Notes under the pieces: generated by a model
Database searches by the model: none
What the model was told of the DNA's origin: nothing
The model's input: the letters and a program-made list of their open reading frames with translations, nothing else
Position numbers and translations under genes: made by a program
NCBI RefSeq assembly: GCF_006363955.1
Contig: NZ_CP040948.1
Coordinates: 1,798,001-1,862,000 of the forward strand
Direction of reading: 5' to 3'
Length of the DNA stretch: 64,000 bases
From: Methylophilus medardicus
GTDB taxonomy: Bacteria > Pseudomonadota > Gammaproteobacteria > Burkholderiales > Methylophilaceae
Shown here: in pieces, positions 18,307 through 26,100 of the stretch
How the letters are laid out: each line of letters opens with the position of its first letter
How positions within the stretch are numbered: position 1 is the first letter of the stretch

Positions 18307-19404
18307 GTGTTCCAGAACCTGAGCATCAACAGAATCATCATTCACGAGGTTTATAAACGAAACACTGATAAAACCATCAAAGAGCCGAATTATGGCCAGC
18401 AACTTATCCAGCTAGACGATGACGCAAAAGCTGCGTTGCAAATTCGTGTTACTGAGGCGCTAGGCACGTCAACTCATGGTATCGAGATGACCATTGAGAA
18501 CTCTTCGGACGAAAGCCTGTGGCACTTGGCCAGTCAAATTGTTGAAACTACCGGAGACGACGCTGCCTTCATTAATCTCTCGCAACTCGTTACGGCAGAG
18601 CTTGCAAAATCTCAAAAAAGCAGAGGGATTCCTGGCGGGATTTTAGTCGTTATTGAAGGCACTTGTGGTCATCCAGCACGAAAATTAATGTGTGTGATTA
18701 AGGCTGAGCCACATGCAGGATTCATTAAGAGGCAAGAGCAAGGTCAGCTTTTTCTGGAGTACCTAAAGGACCTGATCCTCACTCCCCAATCTAAACTGTA
18801 CAAGATCGGCGCGTTCATACAAGCCGATCTCGCAGCGGTTGCAACCCCAGAGCAACCCTCAGCCCAATGGAAGGGATACTTATTTGATGATCTTGCTACC
18901 AAGGGCAACCGGGAAGGCGCTGCGCAATACTTCTACGAAACCTTCTTGGGATTAGGTTTTCCAACCAATAGCGCTTCCTTGACTAAGGAATTTCACAAAT
19001 TAACTAAAGACTTCATCAAGGGTGCCAATATTGATGAAGAAAAAAGAAGTGACCTTCTTAATGCACTTACAACCTATCTGAAAGTAGACACGAATACTAC
19101 CGTGCAAGTAGGCGCATTTTCAGATAGCTTTATATCAGACGATAACTTAAAAGATGCTTATAAAGAATACATGGTTCAAAATGAGTTTACCTTGAACGCT
19201 GTTCACAAGGATTTAACGGAAGTGGCTTCAGAATTGAAACAACGAAAAATCGTGTTCGGCCACAACATCAAACTGATTGCTCCCCCTAAAGAGTTTGCAG
19301 ACTATGTCAGCATGACCGTGATTGATGGCACTCCAACAGAAACCAACCCAGCGACAAAATGGACTCAGATTATTATTCGTGACCGAATCATGGATCAAGA
19401 ATGA
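18307..19404 (+). CDS. NdpA/YejK-like nucleoid-associated protein
   Basis: A 365-residue protein of the 37-kDa nucleoid-associated (NA37/NdpA) family. The start VFQNLSINRIIIHEV matches the family's opening (...I-HRV-LHEI), and GGILVVIEGTCGHPAR with FIKRQEQGQLF is typical of its middle. I choose GTG 18307, which follows GGGAGAGA, over an in-frame ATG 13 codons upstream without a ribosome-binding site. The next gene overlaps by four bases (ATGA), so the two proteins are made together. Housekeeping NdpA is normally a solitary gene; a copy coupled to a RelA/SpoT-domain gene inside a transposon suggests a dedicated system. It may sense DNA or bind foreign nucleoid. That role is inference. Confidence 0.8.
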   Translation: MFQNLSINRIIIHEVYKRNTDKTIKEPNYGQQLIQLDDDAKAALQIRVTEALGTSTHGIEMTIENSSDESLWHLASQIVETTGDDAAFINLSQLVTAELAKSQKSRGIPGGILVVIEGTCGHPARKLMCVIKAEPHAGFIKRQEQGQLFLEYLKDLILTPQSKLYKIGAFIQADLAAVATPEQPSAQWKGYLFDDLATKGNREGAAQYFYETFLGLGFPTNSASLTKEFHKLTKDFIKGANIDEEKRSDLLNALTTYLKVDTNTTVQVGAFSDSFISDDNLKDAYKEYMVQNEFTLNAVHKDLTEVASELKQRKIVFGHNIKLIAPPKEFADYVSMTVIDGTPTETNPATKWTQIIIRDRIMDQE

Positions 19405-20393
19405 CCGAAGACCAGTTCCGCAAGCGCTGGGATACCGAAAAACCGGTTTACCAGGCTTGGGCAGACTTCATTAAGCACAACATAGAGCAAGCGTTAGCCG
19501 CGTCAATTGCTCCGACAACGCTCGATTATTTTCTGAAGATCCCAGTCAAGCCAAGGCTTAAACTTGAGTCAACGTTGATTGATAAAGCCTTCCACCGTAA
19601 GCAGTATCAAAATCCTTATGACGATGTCCAAGATAAAGTTGGCATGCGCTTCGTCGTGCTGTTGACGAGTGATATCAAGAAAGTTTGCCAGGTAATCGAA
19701 TCTGAAGAGAGTAAGAAATTCTGGGTATTCTCCAGAGATCGCGACTATGAAATCGAACGGTTGGCCAAACCACTGGAGTTTACTTATCAGTCTGTACACT
19801 TCGTTTTAAAAGCTACTGCAGGCAATGTATTTGGTGGCATCAACATCCTTGAGCACACACCATGCGAGGTGCAAATCAGAACGCTATTGCAACACGCACA
19901 TAGCGAATTAACTCACGATACGATTTATAAACCTAAAACGACAGCGCAACCTGGAGTCAAGCGCACTGTTGCCAAAAGCATGGCTTTGATTGAAGCAACC
20001 GATGAGTTCTTTGAAAAAGCCATGCAGGATATTGAGGAAGCTCTTAAACCTCAAAACGACATTCTGAATTTGCTCAAAAAAATATACACCGACAACGTCG
20101 GCACGGGCGTGGGAGACGAGCAATCCAATCAGCTTCTTACCGATACCTACATAGATCTTTTGCAAGCACCTGATGTTGGCGAAAAGATTTCGAAATTCCT
20201 TGAGGAAAAATCCTTCATTTATAAACGTGTCAATGAACGACGCGCCAGCAAGCATCTTTTTTCTCAGCCGGGCATATTGTTAAGCTATTACTTGGCTTCA
20301 AAAAACCCCGCTCAAACTAGGGGATTGTGGCCTTTCGAGATAGATGATCTGGCACTGATATTCAGTGACTTAGGCGATAGAATGCCGGATTGA
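19401..20393 (+). CDS. RelA/SpoT-domain nucleotidyltransferase (alarmone-synthetase-like)
   Basis: A 330-residue protein. Residues about 40-175 form a RelA/SpoT synthetase fold: KPRLKLESTLIDK (R52, K54, S57), QDKVGMRF (D78, R83), YQSVH (129-133), and CEVQIRTLLQHAHSEL (E156, Q158, R160, H165). These are the ATP- and acceptor-binding positions of (p)ppGpp synthetases, so a pyrophosphokinase or related activity on a nucleotide or RNA is plausible. There is no HD hydrolase, TGS or ACT domain. Residues 180-330 are a helical C-terminal extension without recognised motif. It overlaps the NdpA-like gene by four bases. Toxic small alarmone synthetases and CapRel-type anti-phage proteins share this fold; the NdpA pairing is unfamiliar to me. 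Confidence 0.82.
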   Translation: MTEDQFRKRWDTEKPVYQAWADFIKHNIEQALAASIAPTTLDYFLKIPVKPRLKLESTLIDKAFHRKQYQNPYDDVQDKVGMRFVVLLTSDIKKVCQVIESEESKKFWVFSRDRDYEIERLAKPLEFTYQSVHFVLKATAGNVFGGINILEHTPCEVQIRTLLQHAHSELTHDTIYKPKTTAQPGVKRTVAKSMALIEATDEFFEKAMQDIEEALKPQNDILNLLKKIYTDNVGTGVGDEQSNQLLTDTYIDLLQAPDVGEKISKFLEEKSFIYKRVNERRASKHLFSQPGILLSYYLASKNPAQTRGLWPFEIDDLALIFSDLGDRMPD

Positions 20394-20445
20394 TGTGGAG
20401 GATTCTCGTTCCATACACGCCTCGAAGGTAAAGTTGTATCTAACT

Positions 20446-21048
20446 TTAAGCCCCATGTATGTCATTGTGACACTTATCGAAAATTGTCAGGAGCAAATTG
20501 GCTTTATCGGGCAAGTTGCTACTTTGAATAACCTTCCTGGCCTCAGCCAACGCATACCACTTGAAGTCCAGGACTTCCGTCATGTTTGGAACTGGTTTTA
20601 TTGAATCTTGCTTATCAATAATGATCGTGCATTTCCAGTATGCCTTTTTGGTCATGCTAATATGCTCCATCCAAGTTCCTATTGCATCATCGGCTACGAG
20701 TCTTTCGTTTCGCCTATCTTTGATAAGCGGAATAGTGGCGATATATCTAATCGATTTTATGTTGTTTGAAAGTAATTCCTTACGAATTTTACTATCTAAC
20801 CCGAACTCTTGTGATAAACATCTATCGACTGCATCTTTAAATGAATCCTTCAGGTTCACACCTTCCTGGGGCGGCATCCACCGATCATGATAAATAGACT
20901 TCGCTAACAAAATAGAGGAATCAGGTTCTCGAGTTATTACACAAACTACCACCTGGACTCTTGCACCCAGCAAGCGGGATATATTTTTACGATCGGCAAC
21001 CCATTTTATGGGCGACACAGTTTTTGACACTAATTTATACCATGACAT
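20446..21048 (-). CDS. Nudix-fold protein with degenerate Nudix box
   Basis: A 200-residue protein with a Nudix-like core. WMPPQEGVNLKDSFKDAVDR (57-76) then CLSQEFG (77-83) aligns with the Nudix box, but the REUxEE signature reads R76-C77-L-S-Q80-E81. Two of the three metal-binding glutamates are thus replaced. The protein may be a weak hydrolase, use other ligands, or be a nucleotide-binding regulator. It is convergent with the RelA/SpoT gene, 52 bases away. Nudix enzymes can hydrolyse (p)ppGpp, so a counteracting role is conceivable, but the altered box makes this a hypothesis only. The family member is otherwise unassigned. Confidence 0.6.
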   Translation of the reverse strand: MSWYKLVSKTVSPIKWVADRKNISRLLGARVQVVVCVITREPDSSILLAKSIYHDRWMPPQEGVNLKDSFKDAVDRCLSQEFGLDSKIRKELLSNNIKSIRYIATIPLIKDRRNERLVADDAIGTWMEHISMTKKAYWKCTIIIDKQDSIKPVPNMTEVLDFKWYALAEARKVIQSSNLPDKANLLLTIFDKCHNDIHGA

Positions 21049-21189
21049 TTTGTTCTTCTTATCTATTTTTAGAAATTGATGTAGATTTTTGGAAATTTAG
21101 AGCATATTAATTTTAGATGTGAATAGCCACTAACTTTTCATACATTATTCAGATCAGCAACTAGCCTGATTTTAGCCTTCATAACTACA

Positions 21190-21564
21190 CTAAAAAAGAT
21201 CTACTCTAAACCTTATATACCGAGTCTTCGCAGTTAACACTTTAACTCGACCTTGTCCTGGGTTGGTTTTATAAGTAGCTTCAATTAGACCAGCAAGTAC
21301 CAAAGCATTAACATCACGCATTACTGACCTTCTACTTCTATTTAGCCTTTCCGAAACATCACTAATAGTTCCAGGCTCCTTCATGATGGATCGCAGTAAA
21401 TTCAATCTTGCTGGTGAAATTAACTTCCTAAGATCTTCAAAATCCTCAAAAGTTAAGATTAACTCTTCTTCAAGAGTCTCACCTGCATCCGCAGCTCTAG
21501 AAATAAGACGCCCCCTCACAAAAAAGTTTGAGTCAGTTCCAGTAGTGATTGTTACTTTCTTCAT
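21190..21564 (-). CDS. HTH protein resembling HVO_A0114/TumA-type antitoxins
   Basis: A 124-residue protein. Residues 45-105 form a winged helix: ISPARLNLLRSIMKEPG, then ISDVSERLNRSRRSVMRDVN as helix-turn-helix, then a wing ending GRVKVLTAKTRYIRF. This layout resembles HTH antitoxins that pair with DUF6516 (TumE) toxins. No such toxin gene stands beside it: the 86 bases upstream are too short, and downstream is the Nudix gene. It could be an orphan antitoxin or a local regulator. The ribosome-binding site before ATG 21564 is weak. Confidence 0.6.
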   Translation of the reverse strand: MKKVTITTGTDSNFFVRGRLISRAADAGETLEEELILTFEDFEDLRKLISPARLNLLRSIMKEPGTISDVSERLNRSRRSVMRDVNALVLAGLIEATYKTNPGQGRVKVLTAKTRYIRFRVDLF

Positions 21565-21650
21565 TGAACTATAAAACTTCGCCTTCAGTGTAAGCCTTGT
21601 TGTTAATCCATAAGAGATAGTCTTGCGCTTGCAAAATATGTGAGTGAACT

Positions 21651-23105
21651 TTAAGAAATGAGCAATTTTTCTTTTTGATTATGAAGTAATTTTTTAATTG
21701 GACCACAATCGTTAGGCTTCTCATGCCCAGCACTTCCTTGGATGTATTTTCTGACGAGAGTTTCTATAAGATTAACGGCCTTACTATCTGTACAAATAAA
21801 ACCAACTGGCATTGTGACTGGATAGCTCTCTGGAAATGACATATGGTAGACAACTACAGCTAGCTCGCGCTCTAAAGCTAGGACCTCAACATTCCCCCCC
21901 AAAAAGCCCTCTCTGATGCCGTGAGCATTTTCCAAGTCAGGATCTAACTCATTTTTCCACTGTTTGATCGCTCTTTGATCCTCTGAATTTTCTATAGGTA
22001 AATAGAGCGTTGGAGAGTACAGGGTCTTGTCTTTTGTTTTTGCTTTATTGTAAAAATCGCTTAACGCAACATGTAGTCGATTGCTTTTACTCCAGTATGG
22101 GTCACTAGATGCCAACCAAATAAAAGATCTTTGATCGTCATTAATGCCATTTTTGATACGAGAATTCAATGCTGGGGCCAAGTGCTTTTGTAATAACGCC
22201 CAGTTTTCTTCAGAGTATAGTGGGCCAATAAAGGTAATTCTCTTAGCGCTATTCTCTTCAATTTTATGAAGGTCTTCTAAAAAATTTAGATTTATAGAGT
22301 GTGTCTTAGACTCAATTAATTTGATTGTGAAATCATCGTTGATTTGCATCATTGCCTTGGCAATCTCAATCATGTTATTTGGCCTAGCTAAGCGATCTAA
22401 TTCAATCGTAATAAGCTGTTGCACATAATCTGAATCATTTAATATTTCAAAATCTTCACGCTCAACACTTCTACCTTGTTCATCAACATTGAAATTGACT
22501 GTTAGGCGAAGAGGCATTTGCCCGATTTTGTTAACTGTGTTCACAGTGTATACAGTGGGATTATCTTTTTCATCTTGAGTAAGACTTTTTGAAAGAAGAT
22601 TCTTATTTAAAATTTCATGGAACTGATGCTGGAACGCCTTTTCAACCAGACTCTCACTCTTAGCAATACTCTCAGTTGCAACTGGGAGTGAAATCCCTGA
22701 TTTCCACTTATCAGAGCGAAGATTCCCATGGCAAGAGAGTGTAGCCAAATCAAAACATAGCCTTGCCCAACTATCTTGAAGTAGGGCTAGTTTTGGAGCT
22801 TCTCCCAGGTCTGAGAAATACCCGATTGATTTCTCCGTGAGCGCTAATCTCCCTGTTTCATTAAGCATCAACTCCTCTCGCGTAACTAAGTCTGCTACTG
22901 CCTCATCAATCTCTCTACGACTAAATCCAAAAAAGACAGAAATCTGGCTTTTGGTCATTGGTGACAAATGAACAAGCCTCAGAACGAACTCTCTGACAAA
23001 CGGCAGTCCTCTTTGACTGACATAAGAAAAATGAATATTGAATCTTTGAGCGGGTAATAAAAAATCAACCGCATGGTATTTAAAAGTACGATCCAATCTA
23101 ACCAC
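21651..23105 (-). CDS. Partner protein of the kinase-helicase; N-terminal winged helix, otherwise unknown
   Basis: A 484-residue protein whose start overlaps the kinase-helicase stop by eight bases, so the two are translationally coupled. Residues about 28-95 look like a winged helix (FVREFVLRLVHLSPMTKSQI, then REIDEAVADLVTREELML). The C-terminal half has recognisable alpha/beta character (KRITFIGPLYSEENWALLQK near 290-310 and MPVGFICTDSKAVNLIETLV near 440-460) but no motif I can name. In type I Mokosh systems, a helicase-kinase is paired with a phospholipase-D-like protein. I looked for an HxK(x)4D motif here and found none. Function is unknown; partnership with the preceding gene is well supported by the overlap. 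Confidence 0.6.
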   Translation of the reverse strand: MVRLDRTFKYHAVDFLLPAQRFNIHFSYVSQRGLPFVREFVLRLVHLSPMTKSQISVFFGFSRREIDEAVADLVTREELMLNETGRLALTEKSIGYFSDLGEAPKLALLQDSWARLCFDLATLSCHGNLRSDKWKSGISLPVATESIAKSESLVEKAFQHQFHEILNKNLLSKSLTQDEKDNPTVYTVNTVNKIGQMPLRLTVNFNVDEQGRSVEREDFEILNDSDYVQQLITIELDRLARPNNMIEIAKAMMQINDDFTIKLIESKTHSINLNFLEDLHKIEENSAKRITFIGPLYSEENWALLQKHLAPALNSRIKNGINDDQRSFIWLASSDPYWSKSNRLHVALSDFYNKAKTKDKTLYSPTLYLPIENSEDQRAIKQWKNELDPDLENAHGIREGFLGGNVEVLALERELAVVVYHMSFPESYPVTMPVGFICTDSKAVNLIETLVRKYIQGSAGHEKPNDCGPIKKLLHNQKEKLLIS

Positions 23106-26100
23106 CTGTTTTCTTCTTTTTTGCTGCTATAAATTTATAACCGTTTTGCTCACCCATCTCACTCATAAAGGCAACAACCTTCCCCAATGGCTTATCTTTA
23201 TTGTGAGTTGTCCACATTTCTGCATTGCCTACTATCAGTAGCCTATCCATTGCCCTGGACATTGCGACATTAATACGATTAGGCGCTCTTAGGAACCCTG
23301 GACTGCGTTGTTTATCTGACCTTGTAAGACTCAAGATAATAATTCTGTTTTCTTTACCTTGATAACTATCAACAGTATCAATTTTGACCAACTCTTTGAA
23401 ACCTTCACTCCAAATCGCCTGATTGAATTTCTGTCGTAACAATCGCTTTTGCTCTGCATACATGCAAATAACACCAATCAAAGCCTCGCCCTTATCTTTA
23501 AATTTTTCTAAGTCATTTAAAAACAGTTCATTAACGGAAATTTGTTTAAGAATCTCAATAATTTGGTCAGCCTCACAGCGATTGTAAATACTCACCCCAC
23601 GATCACCTAGATGATTTGCTGCATCTTTAAAAGATGAAGTATCCAACCAAGTAACTGATGTACGAAGAGCTTCAGGTGCTCTTTTGTAAATATCAGGGAT
23701 CACTCGAGGACCATTAACAAGCTTGCCATCATAAAATGTCTTTGATACTAAGTCGCCAATAGATGGCGCCATTCGATATTGCGTCAGGAGCGTTGCACTT
23801 GTTTGCTTTCCATACTCTGAGTTAAAAGCACGAGCAAAATCACTTCTAAGAATTTCATCTAACTCTGCATGTTTGTCATTGATTCCTAATCGTCGGGCTA
23901 ATGCAGCTTTATGTGCATCAGAATACAAGGGTGGCAATTGCAGATGATCTCCGACTAAAAGCACGCGCTTAGCAGATTGTATTGCGATGGCAAGTTCGCT
24001 AGCGATTGATCGAGCAGCCTCATCAATAATAACGAAGTCATAAATATTGTCCTGAATTCCAATATGACCCTGCCCAATCCCAACGCAAGTTCCAGTAACT
24101 AGTTGTCTAGAGCGTGCGTAGAACTCATCAAGATTAACTCTCTCAGCCGACAAAGCCTCTTGCATGTCTCGTGAAATCTTAGCTAAAGCCCTAACTCTCC
24201 TAACCTCACTAGGACGAACGTTATACTCTGAACAAAGCTTGGATATTAAGAGTGATTTAGCTTCAGAAATATTGCTCTCTTTTGAAAATGGAATACCATA
24301 ATCCACGTAGAGAGTTGTTCTAATACTATTATCCATTTCTGCAGAAATCTTCTTAAGAGCTTTTAAATCAATTTCATCATCAATACGTTGCAAACTATTT
24401 AACATCGCCTCTAGATGATCTATCTGCTTGAAAAGCTTTAACTCTACGTCTACAACTGCGGATATGAACTCTGGATCAAGTCCTAAAGCATCCGCAAAAG
24501 TAGCAACTCGATAGCGATATTCCGCATTGAACAACTCTCGTTTTTCAGCCGTAATTGCGTGAGAATAGACATCTTTAAGCCCATCTGACACAGCACCTTC
24601 ACGATTACTGAATCGAACTACCTCTAGCTCCGTACCAAGCCTGTTGCAATGCTTTCTGATTCTCTCCGCCGCAGTGTTAACGGCTTCATGTGACTGACTA
24701 ACCAAAAGAATCCTACGTACATCAAGCTTTTCTACAAGGAAGTGAACGAATGCAGAGATAAACTCCGTCTTCCCAGTGCCAGGAGGCCCTTGCAATAAAG
24801 ACAAAGGTCCATAATTTAAAAGCTTAGAGAAGGCTTCTCTCTGTTGCTCGTTGAGACTCACTCTATTTCCGTGTTTGTCCTCACGATCATATCTGGCAAA
24901 ATCTTCATCATTTACAGAGATGTTGTAATGTATTGCTGGCTCTTTGCACCCCGGGTCGAAGAAATCAACGAGTGCAGGCAAGACCCCCTCCCTATCAAGA
25001 AGACGTTCAAGAGCCGCTTTACGCTTACGATAAGAAGCCCGGTCTTGCTTTGTCCTAAAGTAGACTGAATCACCATCTTTGAGAGCGTAAGCCGCACTGC
25101 GAATCTTATTTAATCTAACTTCATTCAAAGCTGATTTTTTAAGCAGCACCTCTCCAATCACTTTTTCCGAGCCATCTCTATCAATGAGAAGAGCCTCAAC
25201 TTCATCTGTGCTTACAAAAGCCCCTAAGGGATCAACATCTGCCTGATAAGGAATAATCAATTCATTGTCGTTATCCAAAGGCTTAAAATAGGCTCCAATC
25301 AATTCAATATTAGGATTTGATTCTGTCTCAGTATCAAGTATTGCCCGCCATAACGATTGCGTAGAAATATCGGCAGCAATTTCGGCATACTCCCTATCAA
25401 TTGATGCGTCAGCTTTCTCGAAAATATCTTTGAGCTGATTGCTAAGCTCTGACTCATCAATTTCAGGTTGAACAAATTCAAGAAGCTCGATTGCCCTGGA
25501 AAAAGCTTCATTATCACTGAGATAATCCGATAACCCTGAGAGTAGTGTAAGTCGACCAGGCTTAATACAAATCGGCCGATTGATCTCGAATTGACTCTCT
25601 TCGGCTGTCCTAAAAGTTACATCAGATCTCGCTCTTGGAAGTGATGCTCCAACAAAGCCTTTTTTAGCTTTGTCATAGAAAGCAACAAACGAACCTCCAA
25701 TACCGGAAAAGGTCACTGCGTAATCAGTTTTGCCAAGTTTAGGCTTATCAACTTTGACATAGAGATGCCCATTATCTGGAAAAATGGTAAAAGACTCGTC
25801 AATACCGCTAAGTATTAATTCAATAAGTTCATGTTTTGGCGCCTCGTTTTGCGTTCTCAAGGCCTTTTTAAACCGTCCTAAATCTCTGAATCCGAAATCT
25901 AAATCGCTTAACTCAAACTGAACAACTTCAGCGACTTTAGGATATTCGTTGGACTCCGCACCCCATTCCATCCCCAGTAGCTCACACGACATTCGCATGA
26001 CTGCGAAAATGTCCCTTTGCTGAGAAGAACTAGCATCTATATTTTCAGGGCTGTATCTATGATTTTTAGCTTCTGCTGAATTGTGGCAAAAGTCTGGCAT

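Noticed and set aside
21651-23105. Phospholipase-D effector (MkoB)
   Set aside because: No HxK(x)4D motif is found in the 484 residues.
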